DNA from: Thalassobaculum fulvum
GTDB taxonomy: Bacteria; Pseudomonadota; Alphaproteobacteria; Thalassobaculales; Thalassobaculaceae
Direction: 5' to 3'
Length of the DNA stretch: 64,000 nucleotides
Assembly (NCBI RefSeq): GCF_014652915.1
Contig: NZ_BMZS01000001.1
Span: forward strand, 186,001 to 250,000
Below, piece by piece: positions 56,552 to 64,000 of the stretch. The position numbers and the translations under genes were made by a program. Below the pieces are notes generated by a model, which was not told the origin of the DNA, made no database searches, and worked only from the letters and a program-made list of their open reading frames with translations. Numbering within the stretch: the first letter of the stretch is position 1; the number at the start of each line of letters is the position of its first letter.

Positions 56552-56949
56552 TGCGCTACCTGCTCGACACCAACGCCGTGATCGCCCTGCTGAACGATCC
56601 GGCTGGACGGGTGTCGCAGCGGGCGCGGCAGCACACGCCGGCGGACATCGGCCTGCCGGCGATCGTCGCGCACGAGCTGTATTTCGGTGCGTTCCGGAGC
56701 CGGCGGCAGGAGCGCAACGTGGCGATCGTCGACGGCCTGCAGTTCGAAACCGTCGGCTTCGACCGGGAGGATGCCCGCCACGCCGGCGAGGTGCGGGCGG
56801 CGCTGGCGGCGGCCGGCACGCCGATCGGCGCCTACGACGTGCTGATCGCCGGGCAGGCGCGGTCGCGCGATCTCGTGCTCGTGACCCGCAACGCGCGCGA
56901 GTTCGACCGCGTAGCGGGGCTGCGGGTCGAGGACTGGGAGGCAGCCTGA
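56551..56949 (+). CDS. vapC: VapC-type PIN-domain ribonuclease toxin
   Basis: A 132-residue PIN domain with the acidic active site intact: Asp6 in YLLDTNAVI, Glu42 in AHELYFGAF, Asp96 in [11 protein letters not shown], and the closing [10 protein letters not shown]. VapC toxins cleave initiator tRNA or rRNA. All catalytic residues are present, so the toxin is probably active. The pair sits between hisB and hslV. Confidence 0.93.
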   Translation: MRYLLDTNAVIALLNDPAGRVSQRARQHTPADIGLPAIVAHELYFGAFRSRRQERNVAIVDGLQFETVGFDREDARHAGEVRAALAAAGTPIGAYDVLIAGQARSRDLVLVTRNAREFDRVAGLRVEDWEAA

Positions 56950-56970
56950 CGGCGGCGGCATACCCTCGCG

Positions 56971-56998
56971 CTTGATCCCCGGCGCCCGATCCTTACAT
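56971..56998 (+). promoter_or_regulatory. RpoH (sigma32)-type promoter of hslVU
   Basis: CTTG (56971-56974), 17 bp, CTTACAT (56992-56998), then T. It fits the alphaproteobacterial heat-shock pattern CTTG-N17/18-CYTATNT with one mismatch. The predicted start near 57006 gives a 24-nt leader to hslV. Confidence 0.65.
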
Positions 56999-57029
56999 TC
57001 CGCGGACGTTCACCCACCGACGGTTCGCC

Positions 57030-57590
57030 ATGACCGACACTTCCGACTCCCGCTCCGCCGCGCCCTGGCACGGCACCACCATCCTGTCGGTGCGCAAGGA
57101 CGGCCGCGTCGTGGTCGCCGGCGACGGCCAGGTCACCTTCGGCAACACCGTGATCAAGGCCGGCGCCCGCAAGGTGCGGCGGCTGGCCGGCGGCCAGGTG
57201 ATCGCCGGGTTCGCCGGGGCGACGGCCGACGCCTTCACCCTGTTCGAGCGGCTGGAGGCCAAGCTGGAGCAGCATCCGGGCCAGCTCATGCGGGCCTGCG
57301 TCGAGCTCGCCAAGGACTGGCGCACCGACCGCTACCTGCGCCGGCTGGAGGCGATGATGGCGGTGGTCGACGCCGACGTGTCGCTGATCCTGTCCGGCAC
57401 CGGCGACGTGCTGGAGCCCGAGGACGGGCTGATCGGCATCGGCTCCGGCGGTGCCTTCGCGCTGGCGGCCGCCCGGGCGCTGGCCGACCGGCCGGACATG
57501 GATGCCGAGGCGATCGCCCGCAAGGCCATGGGCATCGCCGCCGACATCTGCATCTACACCAACGACCGCGTCACCCTCGAAGCCCTGTAA
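57030..57590 (+). CDS. hslV: ATP-dependent protease HslV peptidase subunit
   Basis: A 186-residue threonine protease. A 15-residue propeptide ([15 protein letters not shown]) precedes the mature [21 protein letters not shown] with nucleophile Thr16. [14 protein letters not shown] is the conserved second block. It forms dodecamers capped by HslU. It lies 14 bp upstream of hslU. Confidence 0.97.
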   Translation: MTDTSDSRSAAPWHGTTILSVRKDGRVVVAGDGQVTFGNTVIKAGARKVRRLAGGQVIAGFAGATADAFTLFERLEAKLEQHPGQLMRACVELAKDWRTDRYLRRLEAMMAVVDADVSLILSGTGDVLEPEDGLIGIGSGGAFALAAARALADRPDMDAEAIARKAMGIAADICIYTNDRVTLEAL

Positions 57591-57604
57591 CTGGGGGAAC
57601 CCCG

Positions 57605-58915
57605 ATGACCGCCTTCTCCCCCCGCGAGATCGTCTCCGAGCTCGACCGGTTCATCGTCGGCCAGGCCGACGCCAAGCGCGCCGTCGCCATCGCGCTGCGC
57701 AACCGCTGGCGCCGCCAGCAGCTGCCGGAGGCGCTGCGCCAGGAGATCCTGCCGAAGAACATCCTGATGATCGGCCCGACCGGCGTCGGCAAGACCGAGA
57801 TCGCACGCCGGCTGGCGCGGCTGGCCGAGGCGCCGTTCATCAAGGTCGAGGCCACCAAGTTCACCGAGGTCGGCTATGTCGGCCGGGACGTCGAGTCGAT
57901 CGTCCGCGACCTGGTCGAGGCGGCGATCGGCATGACCCGCGAGCGCATGCGCCGCGAGGTCCACGCCAAGGCCGAGCTGGCCGCCGAGGAGCGCGTAGTC
58001 GACGCCCTGGTCGGCCAGAACGCCAGCGCCGACACCCGCCAGAAGTTCCGCAAGTTGCTGCGCGAGGGCGCGCTGGCCGAGCGCGAGATCGAAATCGAGG
58101 TCAGCGGCGGCGCCCCGCAGGGCATGCCGACCTTCGACATCCCCGGCATGCCGGGCGCCCAGATGGGCATGATCGACCTCGGCGACATGCTCGGCAAGGC
58201 GTTCGGCGGCCAGAAGCGCAAGCGCCGGATGACGGTGGCGAGCTCCTACGAGATCCTGGTCAAGGAGGAGGCCGACAACCTGCTGGACCAGGAGACGGTG
58301 ACCCGCGCCGCCATCGAGTCGGTCGAGCAGAACGGCATCGTGTTCCTCGACGAGATCGACAAGATCGCCCGTACCGAGGAGCGCCGCGGCGGCGACGTCA
58401 GCCGCGAGGGCGTGCAGCGCGACCTGCTGCCGCTGATCGAAGGCACCACGGTCGCCACCAAGCATGGCCCGGTGAAGACCGACTTCGTGCTGTTCATCGC
58501 CTCCGGCGCCTTCCATTTGGCCAAGCCGTCCGACCTGCTGCCGGAGCTGCAGGGCCGGCTGCCGATCCGGGTCGAGCTGAATGCGCTGACCCGCGACGAC
58601 TTCCGGCGCATCCTGACCGAGCCGGAGGCCAGCCTGGTGACCCAGTACAAGGCGCTGCTCGGCACCGAGGGCCTGACCCTGGTGTTCACCGAGGACGCCA
58701 TCGACGCGCTCGCCGACATGGCGGTCGAGATCAACCGCAGCGTCGAGAACATCGGCGCCCGGCGGCTGCACACGGTGCTGGAGAAGCTGCTGGAGGAGAT
58801 CAGCTTCACCGCCTCCGACCGCACCGGCGACACCGTCACGGTCGACGCCGAGCTGGTCCGCAGCCGGGTCGGCGAGCTGGCCAAGGACGCCGACCTCAGC
58901 CGGTTCATCCTGTAG
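57605..58915 (+). CDS. hslU: ATP-dependent protease HslU ATPase subunit
   Basis: A 436-residue ClpX-type AAA+ unfoldase. It has an N-terminal [17 protein letters not shown], Walker [17 protein letters not shown], the GYVGRDVES pore loop, the I domain (about residues 110-225), Walker [12 protein letters not shown] and the C-terminal DLSRFIL that inserts into HslV. GGGGGAACCCCG precedes the ATG. Confidence 0.97.
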   Translation: MTAFSPREIVSELDRFIVGQADAKRAVAIALRNRWRRQQLPEALRQEILPKNILMIGPTGVGKTEIARRLARLAEAPFIKVEATKFTEVGYVGRDVESIVRDLVEAAIGMTRERMRREVHAKAELAAEERVVDALVGQNASADTRQKFRKLLREGALAEREIEIEVSGGAPQGMPTFDIPGMPGAQMGMIDLGDMLGKAFGGQKRKRRMTVASSYEILVKEEADNLLDQETVTRAAIESVEQNGIVFLDEIDKIARTEERRGGDVSREGVQRDLLPLIEGTTVATKHGPVKTDFVLFIASGAFHLAKPSDLLPELQGRLPIRVELNALTRDDFRRILTEPEASLVTQYKALLGTEGLTLVFTEDAIDALADMAVEINRSVENIGARRLHTVLEKLLEEISFTASDRTGDTVTVDAELVRSRVGELAKDADLSRFIL

Positions 58916-58940
58916 GGCCGGGCGCTATCCGCCCGTCGCT

Positions 58941-59085
58941 TCGCGGGTTCCGGATCGACCGCGACGAGGGCGTCGCGTCCGCCCGGAATGACGACAATCG
59001 AACGGGAGGTTTCCCTCCCTGTCGTCATTCCGGAGCGGCCCGACGAAGGCGGGACGCATCCGGAACCCACCGGCTGCCCCGTCGC
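58941..59085. repeat. Long imperfect palindromic repeat, copy C
   Basis: Between the convergent ends of hslU and the YhhJ-like gene. CGGGTTCCGG...CCGGAATGACGA (to 58994) pairs with TCGTCATTCCGG (59022-59033)...CATCCGGAACCCACCGG. An inner hairpin GGGAGG/CCTCCC closes the loop. It is closest to copy B. Confidence 0.75.
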
Positions 59086-59123
59086 TCGATCAACCCGAAG
59101 GAGAGGCGGCGGCCCTCGAAGGG

Positions 59124-60242
59124 CTACCCCATCGCGGCGATGCTGCGGCGGAACCGGGCGGCGGCGAACGCGAAAAACAGCCCGGCGATGCCCAGGGTCG
59201 CGGCGAATTGCGGCCACACCGCCTCGAAGCCGGCGCCGCGGTACAGGATGGCCTGGGCGAACGCCACGTAGTGGGCCGACGGCACCGCCTGCATCAGGGT
59301 CTGCAGGGTCTCGGGCTGGCTCTCGATCGGGGTGTTGCCGCCCGACAGCATGTTCATCGGCAGCGCCACCAGGATGAACAGCAGCCCGAACTGCGGCATC
59401 GACCGCGCCAGGGTCGCCAGGAAAATTCCCAGGCTGGTCGAGAACAGCAGGTAGAGCGCGGTGCCGGCCAGGAACAGCGGCACCGAGCCGGCGACCTCGA
59501 CCGCCAGCAGCCGCTCGATCACCACCCACAGGCTGACCGCCACCGCGATCAGGATCACCAGCCCGCTGGCCCAGACCTTGGCCAGCATGATCTGCATCGG
59601 GGTCAGCGGCATCACCAGCAGGTGCTCGATGGTGCCGTGCTCGCGCTCGCGGATGAACGCCGCCCCGGTCAGCACGATCGACAGCATGGTGACGTTCTGG
59701 ATCAGCGTCATCACGCTGGTGAACCAGGCGGATTCCAGGTTCGGGTTGAAGTCGATGCGCACGGTCAGGTCGACCGGGGGGGCGCCGCCGTCGATGTTCA
59801 GGTAACCGGCGATCTCCTGGGCGACGATCCGGGTGATGTAGGCGCGGCCGATGCCGGCCTGCATCGAGGCGGTGGCGTCGATCTCCAGCAGCAGGCTCGG
59901 CCGGTTGCCGGCCAGCACGTCGGCCTCGAAGCGCGGCGGAAACACCAGAACGAAGGTGTAGCGGCCGCTGTCCATGCCCGCATCGATCTCGTCGAAGTCG
60001 ATCAGCACCGGCGGCTTGAACTGCGGCGGCAGCAGCGCCTGGCGGATCCGGGTCGAGAGCTGCGAGCGGTCCTGGTCGACCACCGCGACCGACGCGTTCC
60101 GCAGGTCCTGGGGGACGCCGTTGGCGGCGGTGTAGATCGCCAGGCTGAACGCCCAGACGATCAGGCCGATCATCACCGGGTCGCGCCGCAGGCTGCGCAG
60201 TTCCTTGACCCCCAGGTGGAAGATCGCGCGCAGTCGCTGCAT
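59124..60242 (-). CDS. YhhJ-like ABC-2 type permease
   Basis: A 372-residue ABC-2 permease: one N-terminal TM helix (MIGLIVWAFSLAIYTAAN), a large periplasmic domain of about 140 residues, and five C-terminal TM helices with the REREHGTIEHLLVMPLTP signature. It has the length and layout of E. coli YhhJ. It lies 15 bp behind the RbbA-like gene and probably forms the second half of the export channel. Confidence 0.9.
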   Translation of the reverse strand: MQRLRAIFHLGVKELRSLRRDPVMIGLIVWAFSLAIYTAANGVPQDLRNASVAVVDQDRSQLSTRIRQALLPPQFKPPVLIDFDEIDAGMDSGRYTFVLVFPPRFEADVLAGNRPSLLLEIDATASMQAGIGRAYITRIVAQEIAGYLNIDGGAPPVDLTVRIDFNPNLESAWFTSVMTLIQNVTMLSIVLTGAAFIREREHGTIEHLLVMPLTPMQIMLAKVWASGLVILIAVAVSLWVVIERLLAVEVAGSVPLFLAGTALYLLFSTSLGIFLATLARSMPQFGLLFILVALPMNMLSGGNTPIESQPETLQTLMQAVPSAHYVAFAQAILYRGAGFEAVWPQFAATLGIAGLFFAFAAARFRRSIAAMG

Positions 60243-60257
60243 GGCCGCGCTCCGCGC

Positions 60258-63002
60258 TCAGCGATCCTGGCCGCGCAGCAGCAGCACCGCCGCGACCAGC
60301 AGGATCGGGAAGAACAGCGCCAGGGCCGCGAACTGCGGCAGCAGGTCGACGAACCCCAGGGCCTTGGTGAAGGTGCCGACGCTGATCTTCATGAAATAGG
60401 TGGCCGGGAACAGCGTCCCGATCACCTGGGCGCCGCCCTGCAGGGACGAGACCGGCTGCAGCAGGCCGGAGAACTGCACGGTCGGCACCGCGGTCAGGAT
60501 CGCCGTCCCGAACAGCGCGGCGACCTGGGTGCGGGTGAAGGTCGACATCAGCAGCCCGATCCCGGTGGTCGCCAGCACGTAGATCAGGGCGCCGGCGACC
60601 AGGGTCGGGAAGCTGCCGCGCACCGGCACCCCGAACACCAGGGTGGCGATCGCCACCATCACCAGGAAGTTGACCATGGCGATCGCCACGTAGGGCAGCT
60701 GCTTGCCGAGCAGGAACTCCAGCCGGGTCACCGGGGTGACGTACAGGTTGGTGATCGACCCCATCTCCTTCTCCCGCACGACCCCGACCGCGGTCAGGAT
60801 CGCCGGGATGAACACCAGCAGCAGCGCCAGGTTGGACGGCGCCATGGCGTTGATGCTGCGGAAGTCCTGGTTGTAGCGGAACCGAGCCTGGATCTCGGCG
60901 ACGTCGACCGGCAGCCTGGCGCCGCTGGCGCGCCGGGCGAGGTCGTCCAGGTAGGTGACCTCCAGCCCCTGGACGTAGCCCCGGATGGTCTCGGCCCGGA
61001 ACGGCATGCTGCCGTCGATCCACACCCCGATCTCGGGAATCCGGCCGCGCTGCAGGTCGCGCCCGAAGCCGGGCGGGATCTCGATGGCGAGCGCGAGGTC
61101 GCCGCGCATCAGCCGCCGGTCGATGTCGGCGTGGTCGGCCAGCGGCGGCTGCTCGACGAAGTAGCGCGAGCCGCGGAAGCCCTCGAGCACGGTCCGGCTC
61201 TCGGCGCTGCGGTCGCCGTCGAGCACCGCGTAGTTCAGGCGCTCGATGTCGTAGGAGATACCGTAACCGAACACCAGCATCAGGAAGGCGGTGCCGAGCA
61301 GCGAGAACGCCAGCCGAACCGGGTCGCGCATGACTTCCAGGGCCTCGCGCAGGCTGTAGGCGTAGAGCCGCCGCCAGGCACTGGTCCCGCTGTCGATCGA
61401 CCGCACGGCATCGGCCGCCCCGGTCGCGGCAGGCGGCCCCGGGGCCGCCGGGGCGGGCTCGGGGCTGGCCTCGAGCAACCGGGCGATGAAGGCGTCCTCG
61501 AGGCTGTCGGCGCCGGCCGACCGGCGGATCGCCTCGGGGGTGTCGCAGGCGAGCACCCGGCCGTCGTGCATCAGCGCCACCCGGTCGCAGCGCGCCGCCT
61601 CGTTCATGAAGTGGGTGGACACGAAGATCGTCACCCCGCGCTCGCGCGACAGCGCGGCCAGCAGCCGCCAGAACCGGTCGCGGGCCAGCGGGTCGACGCC
61701 GGAGGTCGGCTCGTCGAGGATCAGGATCTCCGGCTCGTGGATCACCGCCACCGCCAGCGACAGCCGCTGGCGCACGCCGAGCGGCAGCTCGTCCGGCAGC
61801 TTGTCGAGCACGTCCCGCAGCCCGAAATGCTCGATCTCGGCGGCGGTCCGCTGCTCGCGGTGGCGGTCGTCGAGCCCGAACAGCCGGGCGTGCAGGTCGA
61901 GGTTCTGGGCGACCGTCAGTTCGCCGTACAGCGAGAAGCTCTGCGACATGTAGCCGACCCGCCGCCGGGTCTCGAGGCCGCCGGCCCCGGCCCCGCCGTT
62001 GCCGACCGGGCGGCCCAGCACGAAGGCCTCGCCCTCGGTCGCCGGCAGCAGGCCGGTCAGCATCTTCATGGTGGTGGTCTTGCCGCAGCCGTTCGAGCCG
62101 AGGAACCCGAAGATCTCGCCGCGCTCGATCTCGAACTCGACGTGGTCGACCGCGGTGAAGTCGCCGAATCGGCGGGTCAGGCCGCGCGCCACGATCACCG
62201 GCGTGGCGTGCGCCTCGGGCCGCGGCGGGATCACCAGCGGGACCGCGTCGCCGCGCTGGTCCTCCGGCAGCAGGGCGATGAAGGCGGCCTCCAGGCTGTC
62301 GGTCCCGGTGCGCGCCCGCAGCTCGGCCGGCGTACCGGTGGCCAGCACCGCCCCGTCGTGCACGGCGACCAGGTCGGCGAACCGCTCCGCCTCGTCCATG
62401 TACGCGGTTGAGGCCAGCACGGTCATGCCGGGCCGGCCGGCGCGCATACGGTCGATCAGCTCCCAGAACTGCCGGCGCGACAGCGGGTCGACGCCGGTGG
62501 TCGGCTCGTCGAGGATCAGCAGGTCCGGGTCGTGGATCAGCGCGCAGCACAGGCCGAGCTTCTGGCGCATGCCGCCCGACAGGTGGCCGGCCCGCCGATC
62601 GGGGTACGGGTCCAGGCCGGTGGCCGCCAGCAGGTCGGCGATCCTCGCTTCCCGCTCGGCCCGGGCGAGCCCGAACAGCCGGCCGAAGAACGCCAGGTTC
62701 TCGTGCACGCTGAGCTCGGCGTACAGGTTCCGGCCGAGCCCCTGTGGCATGTAGGCGATGCGCGGGCAGACCGCCCGGCGGTGGCGGTCGTCGGCCAGGT
62801 CGCCGCCCAGCACCTCGACCCGCCCTCGCTGGATGCGACGGGCCCCGGCGATCAACCCCAGCAGCGTCGACTTGCCGACGCCGTCCGGGCCGATGATCCC
62901 CACGGTGCCGCCGGCCGGCAGCTCGAGGTCGACGTCGCGCAGCGCGGTGACGGAGCCGTAGCGGTGGCCGACCCGGCGCAGGCGGACGGCCGGGGCGGTC
63001 AT
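60258..63002 (-). CDS. rbbA: RbbA-like fused ABC transporter (two ATPases plus permease)
   Basis: A 914-residue protein. The first ATPase (about 1-245) has Walker A GPDGVGKST (38-46) and signature LSGGM (141-145), but Ala in place of the switch His (STAYMDEAE). The second ATPase (about 267-510) has GSNGCGKTT (302-310), an altered signature LPLGVRQ and an intact STHF. From about 545 an ABC-2 permease follows. E. coli RbbA has the same domain order and was described as ribosome-associated, while the locus looks like an exporter. It starts inside the HlyD stop (ATGA). Confidence 0.92.
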   Translation of the reverse strand: MTAPAVRLRRVGHRYGSVTALRDVDLELPAGGTVGIIGPDGVGKSTLLGLIAGARRIQRGRVEVLGGDLADDRHRRAVCPRIAYMPQGLGRNLYAELSVHENLAFFGRLFGLARAEREARIADLLAATGLDPYPDRRAGHLSGGMRQKLGLCCALIHDPDLLILDEPTTGVDPLSRRQFWELIDRMRAGRPGMTVLASTAYMDEAERFADLVAVHDGAVLATGTPAELRARTGTDSLEAAFIALLPEDQRGDAVPLVIPPRPEAHATPVIVARGLTRRFGDFTAVDHVEFEIERGEIFGFLGSNGCGKTTTMKMLTGLLPATEGEAFVLGRPVGNGGAGAGGLETRRRVGYMSQSFSLYGELTVAQNLDLHARLFGLDDRHREQRTAAEIEHFGLRDVLDKLPDELPLGVRQRLSLAVAVIHEPEILILDEPTSGVDPLARDRFWRLLAALSRERGVTIFVSTHFMNEAARCDRVALMHDGRVLACDTPEAIRRSAGADSLEDAFIARLLEASPEPAPAAPGPPAATGAADAVRSIDSGTSAWRRLYAYSLREALEVMRDPVRLAFSLLGTAFLMLVFGYGISYDIERLNYAVLDGDRSAESRTVLEGFRGSRYFVEQPPLADHADIDRRLMRGDLALAIEIPPGFGRDLQRGRIPEIGVWIDGSMPFRAETIRGYVQGLEVTYLDDLARRASGARLPVDVAEIQARFRYNQDFRSINAMAPSNLALLLVFIPAILTAVGVVREKEMGSITNLYVTPVTRLEFLLGKQLPYVAIAMVNFLVMVAIATLVFGVPVRGSFPTLVAGALIYVLATTGIGLLMSTFTRTQVAALFGTAILTAVPTVQFSGLLQPVSSLQGGAQVIGTLFPATYFMKISVGTFTKALGFVDLLPQFAALALFFPILLVAAVLLLRGQDR

Positions 63003-63991
63003 CGGTCGGCCGGCGGCAGCCGGACGGCAAGGTTCTCCGGCCATTCGGCATCCGGCGCCAGCAGGACGTAGGCGTCGCCCGGGAGCCCCGGCTTGACCCG
63101 CTCGGCGTACTGCCGCAGCAGCTCCGGGGCGATCCGGAGCTTGACCCGGAACATCAGCTTGTCGCGCTCGCTGCGGGTCTCGACCTCGCGCGGCGTGAAC
63201 TGCGCGGTGTCGGCGACGAAGCCGACCCTGGCCGGGAACACGTACTCCGGCGCGGCATTCAGGACGATCCGCGCCTCCGAGCCGATCGCCAGCCGACCGG
63301 CCTCGAGGGTCGGCAGGAAGATCGTCATGGTCACGTCGGTCAGGTCGGCGATGGTCAGCACCCGGCCGCCGGCGGCCAGCACCTCGCCGGGCTCGGCCAG
63401 CCGGTACTGCACCCGGCCGGCGCGCGGCGCCCGCAGCACGGTGTCGTCGAGCTGCGCCTGGATCCGCTCGACCTCGGCCTGGTCGGCCTCCTCGGCGCGC
63501 TCGGCGGCGGCCTTGCGGGCCCGGGCGGCACGCAGACCGGCGGCCAGGCTGTCGCGCTCGGCGCGGCGCTGGTCGACGCGCTCCTGGGCGGTGTGGCCAC
63601 TCGCCAGCAGCTCGGTCGCCCGCTCCAGTTCGCGCTCGGCGAACCGCAGCAGGCTGGTCTTCTCGACGATCTGCGCCTCGGCCTCGGCCTTGTCCTCGCC
63701 GGCCTGCGCCAACTCGGCCCTGGCCCGGGCCAGGCTGGCCTGCAGCTCGCGGGAATCCATCACCGCCACGATCTGCCGGGCCTCGACGGTATCGCCCTCC
63801 TGCACCCTGACCTCGACCACCCGGCCGGCGCTCTTCGAGGCGACGTGCACGATCTCCGCCTCGATCCGGCCGTTGCCGACGGCGATGTCCTCGGGCAGCC
63901 GCGACCGGCCGTCCCACCAGGCGTAGCCGCCGGCGGCCAGCAGGGCGACGACCGCCAGGACTGAAAGGATCGGCCGGATGGGAACCTTCAT
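62999..63991 (-). CDS. HlyD/YhiI-like periplasmic adaptor (membrane fusion) protein
   Basis: A 330-residue protein with an N-terminal membrane anchor (ILSVLAVVALLAAGGYAWWDG), a biotinyl-lipoyl-like hairpin (VASKSAGRVVEVRVQEGDTVEARQ), a long coiled coil (about residues 80-175) and the beta-barrel TIFLPTLEAGRLAIGSEARIVLNA. It is the first visible gene of the HlyD-RbbA-YhhJ export operon, matching E. coli yhiI-rbbA-yhhJ. No TolC-like gene is in the window; the operon promoter lies beyond the right edge. Confidence 0.92.
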   Translation of the reverse strand: MKVPIRPILSVLAVVALLAAGGYAWWDGRSRLPEDIAVGNGRIEAEIVHVASKSAGRVVEVRVQEGDTVEARQIVAVMDSRELQASLARARAELAQAGEDKAEAEAQIVEKTSLLRFAERELERATELLASGHTAQERVDQRRAERDSLAAGLRAARARKAAAERAEEADQAEVERIQAQLDDTVLRAPRAGRVQYRLAEPGEVLAAGGRVLTIADLTDVTMTIFLPTLEAGRLAIGSEARIVLNAAPEYVFPARVGFVADTAQFTPREVETRSERDKLMFRVKLRIAPELLRQYAERVKPGLPGDAYVLLAPDAEWPENLAVRLPPADR

Positions 63992-64000
63992 CGTCGCACT

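Noticed and set aside
58246-63051. 1601-codon minus-strand open frame over hslU and the ABC genes
   Set aside because: Its translation is compositionally biased shadow sequence; the hslU, YhhJ-like and RbbA-like frames explain the region.

Overview
The window is about 64 kb of chromosomal DNA from a very GC-rich alphaproteobacterium. Gene order, the porin type and the hemE / PPSR / parAB neighbourhood fit a Rhodospirillales-like lineage, but the sequence alone does not give a genus. It is densely packed core genome. There are about 65 genes, most in tight operons with 4-bp ATGA/GTGA or 1-bp TGATG overlaps. I see no phage, IS element, CRISPR array, tRNA or rRNA.

Left part (1-31 kb): this is the classical alphaproteobacterial origin neighbourhood. 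A partial Fe(II)/2-oxoglutarate cupin gene and a porin come first, then DUF3576-leuS-lptE-holA facing right. Facing left are mnmE-mnmG-rsmG-parA-parB, sprinkled with parS sites, and hemE-hemJ-rho. The 406-bp gap between hemE and the PPSR gene has an AT-rich block, two near-consensus DnaA boxes and a degenerate parS, and is the best candidate for oriC. Rightward from it run PPSR-maf-coaE-dnaQ, then secB, a histidine phosphatase, fxsA, timA, mltA, lutABC, an Smr-domain gene, a small XRE regulator, dapB and a PadR regulator. aroE, usually found between maf and coaE, is absent.

Middle part (31-52 kb): the heat-shock cluster hrcA-grpE-dnaK-dnaJ has an RpoH-type promoter in front of dnaK and no visible CIRCE element. 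It is followed by rph-rdgB-hemW and a GT-B glycosyltransferase. An envelope cluster comes next: an LpoA-like lipoprotein, yraN, a DolP-like BON lipoprotein, a SirB1-like protein and gshB. After it come a Na/Pi cotransporter with a receptor-like membrane protein that lacks an output domain, a HutD-family protein, comM/yifB, a pentapeptide-repeat protein and a HIT hydrolase.

Right part (52-64 kb): the histidine operon hisB-hisH-(GNAT)-hisA-hisF-hisE-HIT faces left. A vapBC toxin-antitoxin pair with a palindromic operator sits between hisB and hslVU, and hslVU has a second RpoH-type promoter. The window ends in an HlyD-RbbA-YhhJ type export system. Long imperfect palindromes of one repeat family lie at three convergent gene ends (15.7, 45.3 and 58.9 kb), with a solo fragment inside the his operon.

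The points most worth following up are the oriC/parS region, the in-frame pentapeptide tandem repeat inside the Smr domain, the output-less sensor beside the phosphate transporter, the acidic tail on ParB, the glycosyltransferase with an extra C-terminal domain, and the GNAT gene embedded in the his operon. None of these is proof of a new system.
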